Assembly: GCA_003537755.1 (NCBI GenBank)
Contig: DPQS01000008.1
Location: 11,704-67,787, forward strand
Direction: 5' to 3'
Length of the DNA stretch: 56,084 bases
Origin: Clostridiales bacterium
GTDB lineage: Bacteria; Bacillota; Clostridia; Christensenellales; CAG-314
Positions 1-7,377 of this stretch are shown piece after piece. The first letter of the stretch is position 1. The number at the start of each line of letters is the position of its first letter. The notes under the pieces are model-generated. The model did not search any database. It had not been told where the DNA came from and saw only the letters and a program-made list of their open reading frames with translations. Both the position numbers and the translations under genes were made by a program.

Positions 1-1245
1 GTGGCTGTGACAAAAATTGCCCCTACCTGCGCTGTAAAAAAACTGACCGCCGAAACGGACTTTACGGCAACGGACGGCACTGGTAAAATTCTTTCCGGTA
101 AAGTCGACTGCGTAACGCTTGAACGCGGAAGTCTTTCCGTCGGCGCGAATTACGGCGAGTGTTTGTCCGAAGTTTCCGGCATCTACGGCGTGTACGGATT
201 CGGCAACAAAATTGCCTATGCCGCGGACGGAGGAATATTTGTTGTAAACGATGCGTCGCACGACAAGTTGTTTGCTGCCGACTTCGCGGACAAGCCTTAC
301 ATTTTTGTCGCATGCGGCGAAAATGCGACGGCGTATCTGTTTGCCGACGAAAAACTGTATGTAAGCGGTAGCGGCGACATGCTTGCCGACCTTGCGGGCA
401 GAGTAATTACCGACGCGGCGGTGTGCGGCGGACGATTGTTTTGCGCAATCGGACGAGGTTTGTTTTACGCCGACGTCGGGTCGCGTTGCTTCGGCTATGC
501 GGAAAACGGCGACGGCGGCAAGATAAACTTTTCCTCCGACATTCAGGCACTTTGCGCGTGCGGCGACAAACTGTATGTGTTTGCGGGCGAGGTGTACGTC
601 GTCGAAACGTCCTTCGACCACGAGTACTTTACCGTAAAACGCGTTGCGGCGGCGTTCCGCAAAGTCAATTACGCCGCTATGCTTAACAACAAAATTTATT
701 GCTTTACCTCGGGCGGGTTGTATGCGCTGGACAAACCGTCGGTAAAATTGAAACCGACGCTTGGTAATCCTGCCGAAACGGTATGCCGACCGTGTGCGTT
801 TGACGGTAAACTGTACTTTTGCGACTGTGACGGAACTTATGCCTACGACCCGGAAAGCGGTGCGGAAGAAGTGTCGTCGATGTCATTCACAACCCTTGCT
901 AGCGACGGAAAAAATCTGTACGCCTGCGACGGCACACACGTGTTCAGGCGCGATAATACAGCCCTTGCGCCTGACTGGCAAAGTAAGGCTGTTGACTTCG
1001 GCATTGCAGGCAGAAAGCATCTGCGTAAACTGTCGGTAAAGGGCGTAGGCAGCATTTCCGTGACCGTTTACGGCGGTGGCAGAGAATTTACTTTGCAACT
1101 GGACGATGCCGACGGCACGACGGTGGACGCGCCTTGCTACATTGACGGCAACAGTTTTGTCGTGTATGCCAAATTCGGCGACGATTCGCGCGTGGACAAG
1201 ATAAAACTTGTCGGCGTTTCGTATCAAAAAGAGGTGAACGTATGA
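1..1245 (+). CDS. Repeat-rich beta-propeller-like protein, possibly phage-tail or surface-associated (may be cut by window edge)
   Basis: Function not recognised. The reading frame opens with GTG at the first base, so the true start may lie outside the window. The protein is rich in short beta-type repeats of the form G-x-K/R-L-Y/F-x-A/F spaced about 40-50 residues apart (for example near residues 95-125, 140-160, 190-205, 230-245, 268-285 and 305-320), as in a blade-repeat propeller. The last ~90 residues change character (WQSKAVDFG, then RKHLRKLSVKG, then alternating beta strands ending in DKIKLVGVSY). That resembles a beta-sandwich cap seen on phage-tail-type proteins, but only by eye. No signal peptide is visible at this start. 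It is followed by a translationally coupled micro-ORF and a coiled-coil protein, so the three are probably one operon. The function call is an inference. Confidence 0.6.
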   Translation: MAVTKIAPTCAVKKLTAETDFTATDGTGKILSGKVDCVTLERGSLSVGANYGECLSEVSGIYGVYGFGNKIAYAADGGIFVVNDASHDKLFAADFADKPYIFVACGENATAYLFADEKLYVSGSGDMLADLAGRVITDAAVCGGRLFCAIGRGLFYADVGSRCFGYAENGDGGKINFSSDIQALCACGDKLYVFAGEVYVVETSFDHEYFTVKRVAAAFRKVNYAAMLNNKIYCFTSGGLYALDKPSVKLKPTLGNPAETVCRPCAFDGKLYFCDCDGTYAYDPESGAEEVSSMSFTTLASDGKNLYACDGTHVFRRDNTALAPDWQSKAVDFGIAGRKHLRKLSVKGVGSISVTVYGGGREFTLQLDDADGTTVDAPCYIDGNSFVVYAKFGDDSRVDKIKLVGVSYQKEVNV

Positions 1246-1307
1246 ACAATTTCGTTACAAATCGGCAATTTTTTGCTGCATGCAAACATCGGGAGGGATG
1301 CCTATGA
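1242..1307 (+). CDS. 21-aa micro-ORF bridging two genes by ATGA overlaps
   Basis: This tiny reading frame starts with an ATG whose last bases overlap the TGA of the upstream gene. Its own TGA overlaps the ATG of the downstream gene, giving 4-base ATGA junctions on both sides. A GAGGTG ribosome site sits 6 bases before its ATG. The peptide is MNNFVTNRQFFAACKHREGCL. It may be a real small protein or only a coupling device that carries ribosomes from the upstream to the downstream gene. It is not membrane-like and matches nothing I recognise. Confidence 0.5.
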   Translation: MNNFVTNRQFFAACKHREGCL

Positions 1308-2230
1308 GTATTACCGACGAACGCGCCCGGCAACTTGCCGAACTCGACCAGACCATACGCAAAAAGATTACGGCAATCGACACGAAATACAGTACGTCCT
1401 TTGTCGAGCCTGAGTTGGATTTGCCCGACAGTCTTAATCTCGTGCCGCTTACTTTTACGCCCAAAAGCGACGTACAGATTGCCGATCTTGCCCACGAACA
1501 GGCTTTGCCGAGCTACCTTGTCAAGAAGGATGCCGAAAATCTGTCTTACAGTAAGGCGCTCGACGCCAACACCGCAAGCGTAACGGAAGCAACATACGCA
1601 AACAAGTCAAACCTTGCAAAACTGCTTGCCGCCTACAACAGTGACGTGGCAACGGCTCATCGTCGTCTTGCCGACAACGGACTGCAATTCAGTAGCATTA
1701 TTTATGCCGCCGAAAAGCGTTTGCTTGCCGAGTACAACAACAACGTCGACAAGGAAAACGCCGACTACGCACACAAGTGCGCCGTCCTTGCCACCGCAAA
1801 GCAAAATCTCGACGCAAGGCACACCGAACGGATTACTTATCTTGACAACCAACTTGCCGCGCGTGAAGCGGAACTTGCTACGGAAATCCGTCGGAAGCAG
1901 GAAAACGAACGTCTTGCCGTAACTAAGTACAACGCCGCCCTGGAAGAGCGCGAAGTCAAGTACCAGGCAAGTTGCGCCCGTGCAAGGGAATACGCACGCG
2001 AGGCGGAATATGACCGCGCCCTCGAAGCAAGCAAACTGTATTCCGAATTGGGCGAAACGGGCTTCAACAACCAGATGAAGGCAGAAAAGTTGGCGTGCTG
2101 CCGCTTTTACATGAACGGCCTTACAAAGGAAGAAGCACTTGCCATTGCACAGGGCAGCAGTTTCTATTCCAATGCGCTCGGCACGCACTACCAGACGTTG
2201 TTGCAGTGGATAAACGACAATTTGTCGTAA
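1304..2230 (+). CDS. Long coiled-coil protein of unknown function
   Basis: 308 residues if started at the ATG preceded by GGGAGGGA; an earlier in-frame ATG exists 24 bases upstream but lacks a ribosome site. Residues ~90-250 are charged, alanine- and leucine-rich heptad-like sequence (for example AAREAELATEIRRKQENERLA), which predicts a long alpha-helical coiled coil. A proline-containing segment near residues 40-65 breaks the helix. The C-terminus (NGLTKEEALAIAQGSSFY) looks globular. There is no signal peptide or membrane segment. Its place after a propeller-like protein and a coupling micro-ORF suggests the two proteins are made together, perhaps as parts of a particle or surface assembly. 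A rho-independent terminator follows, so the transcript ends here. No family was recognised. Confidence 0.7.
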   Translation: MSITDERARQLAELDQTIRKKITAIDTKYSTSFVEPELDLPDSLNLVPLTFTPKSDVQIADLAHEQALPSYLVKKDAENLSYSKALDANTASVTEATYANKSNLAKLLAAYNSDVATAHRRLADNGLQFSSIIYAAEKRLLAEYNNNVDKENADYAHKCAVLATAKQNLDARHTERITYLDNQLAAREAELATEIRRKQENERLAVTKYNAALEEREVKYQASCARAREYAREAEYDRALEASKLYSELGETGFNNQMKAEKLACCRFYMNGLTKEEALAIAQGSSFYSNALGTHYQTLLQWINDNLS

Positions 2231-2317
2231 CGGTAACCCGCGTTGCTGCCTTGCGTACGGTTTTCTTTCGCCGCTTAAGCCGTGGTGCGACCGAATATCT
2301 GGCGTAAAATTACAAAC

Positions 2318-2350
2318 GGGGACTGCTGCCAAAATGTGCGGCAGTCCTTT
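2318..2350 (+). terminator. Rho-independent terminator after the coiled-coil gene
   Basis: A GGACTGCTGC / GCGGCAGTCC stem with a short loop is followed by TTTTGGTTGTATTTT. It ends the first operon. Confidence 0.8.
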
Positions 2351-2418
2351 TGGTTGTATTTTGTCCTCTTTGTTGTGTTCTGTACGTTTGCCGCAAAAAC
2401 GATATTTATCTCAAATAC

Positions 2419-2447
2419 TTGAAAAAAACTTCCGATTAGTGTATAAT
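2419..2447 (+). promoter_or_regulatory. Sigma-A-type promoter for the membrane-protein pair
   Basis: TTGAAA, exactly 17 bases, then TATAAT, 74 bases ahead of the next start codon. Confidence 0.75.
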
Positions 2448-2520
2448 TAACTATATTCTTAATACGCGCAGGCAGTACTGTTGCATAGCGGCAGAGGCGG
2501 CGCGTCGGGAGCGGAGGATT

Positions 2521-3342
2521 ATGAGGTACCAGAAGAAGTCCGCCATTGCCTATATGTTTCGTAATTTCTGGCAACTTGTGTTTATTGCGTTGCCTTTTTC
2601 GGTGTTGGTCGGAGTTTTCTGCAACTTCTCCGCCGAAGGTAAATTTGTCGCCGATTTAATCAAAGGCAAACTTGCCATGAGCGATTTCGTCGGCACGTTT
2701 GTCGGTGCGTTTACGGTAGGGCGTTTCGGCAAAAACTGGTTTCTTCCGATAATAATGCTTGTCGTGCTTGCCCTTACCGAAAGCGTGTACGTTGTCAAGA
2801 TTTCACGTCATATGCGTGTGGGTGAACTCAACGTAGCTTCCCCTGCGCAGGTGTTCGGTTTGTTTCCCACAATGCTGATGTATGTGGCGGTGACATATCT
2901 CTGCGCGCAACTGCTCAGTTTCGTACCAGTGGGTGTGGTGCTGTTGCTGCGTTCGGTCAACAACGTCGTTGCGGCAGGCGTACTGTCGCTTGTGGTTACG
3001 TTTGTGTTGTCGGTTGTCGTTTCCTATGTGTTTACCGCGCTTATATGCGCGTTCCAATTCAAGTACTGCGACAACAATCCGTTCAACGTGGCTTTGTCCT
3101 GCTCGGCTCGCTACGTCAACAAGGATACTAAGTTTGTATTGGGATTCATGTTTCTGTATCCCGTGCTGCGTATGATTGTCGCTGCAGTATGCGGCTTTAT
3201 CGACAACCCCGTGCTGTCAATCTTGCTGCAAACGCTGTTTATCTTGTTTTTTACCGTTTACGTTCCCTGCGTGGCCTTCGTCAAGTACTGCGACTACGTC
3301 GGACGTGAACGTCGTGACATCGGACAGGTTATGTTCGGCTGA
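2521..3342 (+). CDS. Polytopic membrane protein of unknown function
   Basis: 273 residues starting at an ATG preceded by GGGAGCGGAGG. Six or seven hydrophobic stretches are visible (about residues 16-34, 75-96, 118-142, 145-172, 203-222 and 228-252), separated by short loops, with a basic N-terminus (MRYQKKS) and a charged C-terminus (GRERRD). No transport or enzyme signature was recognised. It shares layout with the next gene: an amphipathic segment after the first membrane helix, and a late helix followed by a short soluble tail. The pair may be a two-component membrane assembly or distant duplicates. They share a promoter upstream and a strong terminator after the second gene. Confidence 0.7.
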   Translation: MRYQKKSAIAYMFRNFWQLVFIALPFSVLVGVFCNFSAEGKFVADLIKGKLAMSDFVGTFVGAFTVGRFGKNWFLPIIMLVVLALTESVYVVKISRHMRVGELNVASPAQVFGLFPTMLMYVAVTYLCAQLLSFVPVGVVLLLRSVNNVVAAGVLSLVVTFVLSVVVSYVFTALICAFQFKYCDNNPFNVALSCSARYVNKDTKFVLGFMFLYPVLRMIVAAVCGFIDNPVLSILLQTLFILFFTVYVPCVAFVKYCDYVGRERRDIGQVMFG

Positions 3343-3421
3343 GGCAAGCCGCCTCGGAGTTTGTTTGTTTTTCTGCGGCAAACTGCGTGCATGACTATGA
3401 CCGATATTTTTGGAGGAAATT

Positions 3422-4396
3422 ATGACGCTTGGTAAATCGTTACGATTGTCGGCATGCAACTGGAAGGTGCTTGTCAAGTCTGTAATATGTCAGGTGCTGA
3501 TATACGCTTTGGTTGCGGCATTGTGCGCGACGGCTTTTGGCGGCATTATCGCCGAGGTTACCAAAGCTATCGAAAAAAGCGGTATTGTGGATTTTGTAAA
3601 GCAAACTATTGCGCACATAGCGGACGGCACGTTTGACCCTAATACCTTCAGAGACGGCGTGAAGGACATTGTGTCGTCGTTGCAGTCGGCTATCGGCGAC
3701 ATCAAGGGGCTGTTCGGCAGTATGGAAGTAACATACGGAGTGTTGTTGCTTGTTGTGCTTGCTTATCGCATGCTTATTGCCGTCACGGACGTTACGACGG
3801 GGTTTCAGCTTGAAGAATTTATGACCAGCAATGCCACGCGGCCGTTTTCATGGTTCTTTTTCAAAAAACAACGGCAGACGTGGGAATTTTGCGCATTGCA
3901 AATGGTGTTTACGTTGCCGCTTGACATGACTATTGTGTTCGGATGTCTGGGCTTTTATCTGCTGTTTCTTGTCACCTTCCGCTGGTGGACTATTATCCCG
4001 ATTGCAATTGTCGGCGTGTTGCTGTACACCGCGCGTCTTACGCTGTTTGCCTTTTGTCTGCCCGCGGTAGTTACCGAGGGTGTGTCTGTGCGTGAAGCAT
4101 TCAGAACAGGGCTGTCGACGGTGTTCCGTCGTTTCGGTCAGGTGTACGTCAAAACGTTGCTTGTAGTGGTGGTAATGCTTGCGTTCCTTACATGCAGCAT
4201 AGTCTTTATTCCCGACGCTTACGGGCTGAGTTTTTTGGGCGTGTTGCCCGGCTTTGTGCTGTTTTTCGTGCTTAAAAACATCGACATGTGCGAGTACTTC
4301 GAGGCAACAAACCGTCCGTACTTCAGCAAAGTGATGGACGTCGAGGGTACCGAACGCTACATCAGAAAACACGGAAAGCCCGTGACGGAAGACTGA
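3422..4396 (+). CDS. Polytopic membrane protein of unknown function, operon partner of the preceding gene
   Basis: Start chosen at the ATG preceded by TTTTGGAGGAAATT, an almost ideal ribosome site, giving 324 residues. Hydrophobic segments lie near residues 20-45, 105-125, 165-185, 188-208, 235-260 and 265-285. A soluble, amphipathic stretch of about 60 residues (roughly 45-105, containing KDIVSSLQSAIGDIKGLFG) sits between the first and second helices. The C-terminal ~40 residues are charged and cytoplasmic-looking. No family was recognised. It is co-transcribed with the upstream membrane protein and closed by a terminator, so the two probably work together. Confidence 0.7.
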   Translation: MTLGKSLRLSACNWKVLVKSVICQVLIYALVAALCATAFGGIIAEVTKAIEKSGIVDFVKQTIAHIADGTFDPNTFRDGVKDIVSSLQSAIGDIKGLFGSMEVTYGVLLLVVLAYRMLIAVTDVTTGFQLEEFMTSNATRPFSWFFFKKQRQTWEFCALQMVFTLPLDMTIVFGCLGFYLLFLVTFRWWTIIPIAIVGVLLYTARLTLFAFCLPAVVTEGVSVREAFRTGLSTVFRRFGQVYVKTLLVVVVMLAFLTCSIVFIPDAYGLSFLGVLPGFVLFFVLKNIDMCEYFEATNRPYFSKVMDVEGTERYIRKHGKPVTED

Positions 4397-4418
4397 TTAC
4401 GAAAAATTTGAATATAAT

Positions 4419-4454
4419 GACAGCCGTAAGCACGTTGCGGCTGTCGTTTTTTTT
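4419..4454 (+). terminator. Rho-independent terminator after the membrane-protein pair
   Basis: A GACAGCCG / CGGCTGTC stem with an 11-base loop is followed by G and eight T residues. Confidence 0.88.
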
Positions 4455-4715
4455 GCGATAAAACAATTAAATGGTTATTTTATTTTTTTTTCTTTTTCGA
4501 AGTTACGGATTGACGTTTTTCGAAAATATGCGGACTGCGCGCGTTGACAAACGTCAACGGAAAGATGTCGTTGTTGCATGTGTAGTAACGGTTGTGACGT
4601 GAACGTGTAAGTTGTAAAATTATTTGTGTAGTTTCGTGGAAATGTAAACACAGCCGCAATGTGCGTTGCCCGACATTCGTACAAAAACAATTTGTAAATT
4701 TTTGGCGTAAAGCAG
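4455..4715. other. Intergenic region without a gene
   Basis: AT-rich spacer with no supportable reading frame. The only structure seen is an inverted repeat GTTGAC-AAAC-GTCAAC at 4543-4558, which resembles a short operator half-site pair but is not attached to an obvious promoter. Confidence 0.6.
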
Positions 4716-4744
4716 TTGCATTTTTACAATGCTTGTTGTATAAT
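4716..4744 (+). promoter_or_regulatory. Promoter of tRNA-Pro
   Basis: TTGCAT, 17 bases, TATAAT, ending 10 bases before the mature tRNA 5' end. Confidence 0.85.
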
Positions 4745-4754
4745 AATCAAGCAT

Positions 4755-4831
4755 CTGGGTGTAGCGCAGTTTGGTAGCGCACTAGACTGGGGGTCTAGGT
4801 GTCGCAGGTTCAAGTCCTGTCACTCAGACCA
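4755..4831 (+). tRNA. tRNA-Pro (anticodon GGG), CCA encoded
   Basis: Full cloverleaf. The acceptor CTGGGTG pairs with CACTCAG (one G-T pair), followed by A and an encoded CCA. The D stem is GCGC/GCGC. The anticodon stem CTAGA/TCTAG encloses the loop CTGGGGG, giving anticodon GGG with G37. The T arm contains GTTCAAG. It decodes CCC and possibly CCT codons. It has its own promoter and terminator. Confidence 0.95.
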
Positions 4832-4839
4832 AGATAAAA

Positions 4840-4880
4840 AGTCGACATTTTTGCAGAAATAGCGAGTGTCGGCTTTTTTT
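4840..4880 (+). terminator. Terminator of tRNA-Pro
   Basis: AGTCGACAT pairs with GTGTCGGCT (with G-T pairs) around a ~17-base loop, followed by seven T residues. Confidence 0.8.
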
Positions 4881-4946
4881 GTCGTCCAAAAATGTGTTAT
4901 AATGTTATTGTGAGAGAAGTTTTAGCTTATTTAAGGAGGTGGAGAT

Positions 4947-5206
4947 TTGAACTATACTAAATTGATCAGAGAATATTGTAAGAACAACAGCGGGGCAATT
5001 TTTGATGTATCAAATTAGAGTTTGATGACGATATAGTAGATTTAGTTGCATTATTAGAGATAATAGATACCGGGTATTCAATGAAAGGCTGTGATTTTAT
5101 GGCTTACAAGAAAACGGTGGATATGCTGCTAAAATCATATTCTGATAATAGCTTTGAGAAAATTGTAAAAGCAATACATTGTATAAACGGTAAAAATTTG
5201 GTATAA
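4947..5206 (+). pseudogene. Remnant of an AbiEi-like antitoxin-type gene, internally deleted and frameshifted
   Basis: After an AAGGAGGTGGAG ribosome site, a TTG-started frame encodes 23 residues (NYTKLIREYCKNNSGAIFDV and a little more) and then hits TAG at 5016. That opening is what I recall for AbiEi-family type IV antitoxins and related winged-helix proteins of Clostridia. A second frame, open from 5006 to TAA at 5204, encodes a C-terminal-looking segment (for example YKKTVDMLLKSYSDN and FEKIVKAIHCINGK) with no start of its own. The simplest reading is a deletion and frameshift that removed most of the gene, including the HTH part; the two fragments could also derive from different genes. 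No intact AbiEii toxin partner is seen nearby. The AT-rich codons differ from neighbouring genes, consistent with past acquisition. Confidence 0.5.
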
Positions 5207-5218
5207 TTGTCACGAGTT

Positions 5219-6046
5219 ATGAAAAATCAGACGGAAAATAAAAGTGAAAAATATGGGTTGCCCCACAACAGGTGGCAAGTGTTTGCGGACCGTGTAAAAA
5301 CGCACTTTGGCAAGTTTCTTCTTTGCGGAGTTATTTTGCTGATTTTTTCTTTGCCGCTTTTTGCAGTGAGGATGTACGCCGATATGTCGGTTGCCTCGTT
5401 GTATGACAAATACAAGCAAGGCTTATTTACCGCCGATGAGTACAACGGATCCATCGCAACGATAACGCTTGTGGCGTCGTCGCTCAACGTAGGCGGATTC
5501 CTGATTTTGGCTGTGGGATTGTCGGGATTGGTGCGCCAAGTGCGACAAATGGCGTGGTCGGAGCCGATAGAGTTTTGGCAAGACTTTGCCGTAGGGATTA
5601 AGCAAAACGTCGCTAAATATTTGATAGTGTTTGCCGTGTTGGGGTTACTTAACGCTTTTGACTCGGTAGTGATGCAGATACGTACCGACGTGTTGTCGTA
5701 TATTCCGTTGTGCGTGTACTTATTTGTGATTTTTCCGATTGCTTTGCATATGCTTGTACAAATTGCAATCTACAACCACAAGCCGGGTGACATATTTGTT
5801 ACTTCGGCGTTTGTATATGTTAAAACGTTACCGATATCTGTGTTGTTTGCCGCATTGTTTATGTCATACGGCTTGTTTGATATGATTTCTACGTTTGCCG
5901 TGCGGTACGTTTGTAAAATGCTTTACGTATTGTTTTTGCCTGTCGGTGTACTTGGTTGGTTTTTGTATGTGTGTTCCGCCTTGGACAAATATGTCAACAA
6001 ACAAAGCTACCCGCAATTAGTGGACAAGGGCGTTTGGCGGCTGTAA
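5219..6046 (+). CDS. DUF624/YesL-like polytopic membrane protein
   Basis: About 275 residues from the ATG at 5219; a TTG 12 bases earlier is also in frame. Neither has a clear ribosome site, perhaps because upstream sequence was altered by the adjacent gene decay. Hydrophobic helices lie near residues 35-57, 85-110, 140-160, 165-190, 205-225 and 232-255. The arrangement of a first helix ending in LPLF, then a soluble stretch with FWQDFAVGIKQNVAKY, resembles the DUF624/YesL family often found beside carbohydrate-use operons; it is longer than Bacillus YesL (~210 residues). The role of that family is not established. Its neighbour is the glycan locus regulator, separated by a bidirectional terminator. 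Family assignment is moderate. Confidence 0.6.
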   Translation: MKNQTENKSEKYGLPHNRWQVFADRVKTHFGKFLLCGVILLIFSLPLFAVRMYADMSVASLYDKYKQGLFTADEYNGSIATITLVASSLNVGGFLILAVGLSGLVRQVRQMAWSEPIEFWQDFAVGIKQNVAKYLIVFAVLGLLNAFDSVVMQIRTDVLSYIPLCVYLFVIFPIALHMLVQIAIYNHKPGDIFVTSAFVYVKTLPISVLFAALFMSYGLFDMISTFAVRYVCKMLYVLFLPVGVLGWFLYVCSALDKYVNKQSYPQLVDKGVWRL

Positions 6047-6071
6047 ATTTAGTTGAATTGTTAAAATAATA

Positions 6072-6117
6072 TAACGACCGAGTCAACGTGGAAAGCCGGC
6101 ACTCGGTCGTTAATTTT
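6072..6117. terminator. Bidirectional terminator between convergent genes
   Basis: AACGACCGAGT and ACTCGGTCGTT form a perfect 11-bp stem around a 17-base loop, followed by AATTTTT on the + strand and preceded by A/T-rich sequence that serves the minus strand. It separates the YesL-like gene from the AraC-type regulator. Confidence 0.75.
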
Positions 6118-6279
6118 TGCATACGTATCGTATTATTTATTACAATTAACAGTAGTAATCCTATGTTGTAAATATTTTTGTTGTTTGAGTATACGGTTGG
6201 CGACAGGGCGGAGTTTGTGCGTCGAAAGTTTCGTTTCGGATATGTAAGCGCAGATGTTTTTCCGTAGTAAACAAGTGCG

Positions 6280-7110
6280 TTACTTCTTTTTGCGGCGGTA
6301 AAAAGACGGGGCATGAACGAATGTCTTACGAAAAATCTTGCCGAAGTAGTTGTAGTCGTGTATACCGACCTTATTGGCAATGTCCGTCAATGGCTCGTCG
6401 GTATTTTCGATGAGTTCCCTTGCGCCTAACATGCGTTGAGCGGTAATATATTTTTTAGGCGGTATACCGGTGGATTTAACAACGGCTGTGTAAATTTGTT
6501 TTTCCGACATGCAAAACGCTTCGCACAAGGATTCGGAGTCGAGCGGTTTGTCCAAATTTGCTTTGATGTACGGCGCAATGGTGTTTTCAAATACGTTATG
6601 TTTGACGGTAATCAGGTTTTTATTCACTGCGTACTCGAATATGGCAAAGGTCAACTCTTTTATTGCCTCGTACTTTTGTTGGGAAAATCTCGTTGCCTTA
6701 AAGTACAAGTTGCGCATTTCCTTTTCGTTAAGTCCGTACTCGGCGCAGTACTGAGTAATCGCGGCAAGAGATTGTTTTTCCGTACGGGTATCGCGCATCG
6801 GACCGATGACTATGTATCCGTAGATTATTTTTCCCCTTTGCAACTTGATTACCATTTCTTTCATTCCGAAATGGCAAGCATAGTGCATATTGTTGTCGTC
6901 TGATTGCTTTACTTTTTGCATGGCTCCGCTGTCGGAGTTTTTGCAACGATCGGCGTAGTGGCACTTGACCATTTGGCAAAATCGATTGCAAGGTTCGGTA
7001 CAAGCATAGGTGCCTTCAAAGTTTTCGTCATACAGTTGTACGGAAGCTTTTGTAAGGTACCCCAAATGCGTCAATAGCTTTTTTGTCAGTTGTAAATCGA
7101 AATTAAGCAT
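6280..7110 (-). CDS. PocR-domain AraC-family transcriptional regulator of the glycan locus
   Basis: 276 residues with two domains. Residues ~1-160 match the PocR sensory domain by their cysteine pattern (CNRFCQMVKC, then YADRCKNSD, then HYACHFGM) and the later GYIVIGPMRDT strand. Residues ~180-276 form the AraC-type double HTH (SLCEAFCMSEKQIYTAVVKS; then PLTDIANKVGIHDYNYFGKI and FRKTFVHAPSFYRRKKK). PocR domains bind small ligands in known regulators; the ligand here is unknown. The gene is divergent from the GH20-led operon and is its likely activator, because the opposing promoter has a good -10 but no standard -35. The ATG lies only 7 bases after a TATACT -10 box and no ribosome site precedes it, so the mRNA may be leaderless. 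Confidence 0.88.
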   Translation of the reverse strand: MLNFDLQLTKKLLTHLGYLTKASVQLYDENFEGTYACTEPCNRFCQMVKCHYADRCKNSDSGAMQKVKQSDDNNMHYACHFGMKEMVIKLQRGKIIYGYIVIGPMRDTRTEKQSLAAITQYCAEYGLNEKEMRNLYFKATRFSQQKYEAIKELTFAIFEYAVNKNLITVKHNVFENTIAPYIKANLDKPLDSESLCEAFCMSEKQIYTAVVKSTGIPPKKYITAQRMLGARELIENTDEPLTDIANKVGIHDYNYFGKIFRKTFVHAPSFYRRKKK

Positions 7111-7116
7111 GTTTAC

Positions 7117-7145
7117 AGTATATCACACGCAGCGGAAAAATTCAA
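7117..7145 (-). promoter_or_regulatory. Promoter of the AraC-type regulator, predicting a leaderless mRNA
   Basis: On the minus strand: TTGAAT, 17 bases, TATACT, then GTAAAC and the ATG. Transcription would begin at or within a base or two of the start codon. Confidence 0.6.
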
Positions 7146-7230
7146 CAAAATAACTAAATAACATAACAAAACTGCTAAATATGGCGAAAAATTACCTACT
7201 ATTTGTCGGTTTTGATACTATAAACGAAAT

Positions 7231-7270
7231 TTGACACGTGGTATAATGTTTACGTAAACGAAAAGTGTCA
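7231..7270 (+). promoter_or_regulatory. Promoter/operator region of the GH20-led operon
   Basis: TATAAT at 7242-7247 is followed at once by the perfect 12-bp palindrome GTTTACGTAAAC (7248-7259). A wider dyad TGACAC / GTGTCA (7232-7237 and 7265-7270) encloses both. No -35 sits 17 bases upstream: the nearest TTGACA is 5 bases away and TTGATA is 24 away. This fits an activator-dependent or repressor-controlled promoter. The binding protein is probably the divergent PocR/AraC regulator, but that is inference. Confidence 0.5.
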
Positions 7271-7377
7271 CCGAAAGACTATTCTTAGCGGTTAAGTAAC
7301 GATTTGTTTGCTTATAACTGCCCCTATCGGCAAGGTTTTGCCGAAAAGGTGACGCTTTGGTTTCCGAGGAAGAAAAA

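Noticed and set aside
4543..4558. GTTGAC-AAAC-GTCAAC as a second operator for the LacI regulator at 52732
   Set aside because: Spacing is 4 rather than 3 bases, the arms are one base shorter, it is 47 kb away and not attached to a sugar gene.
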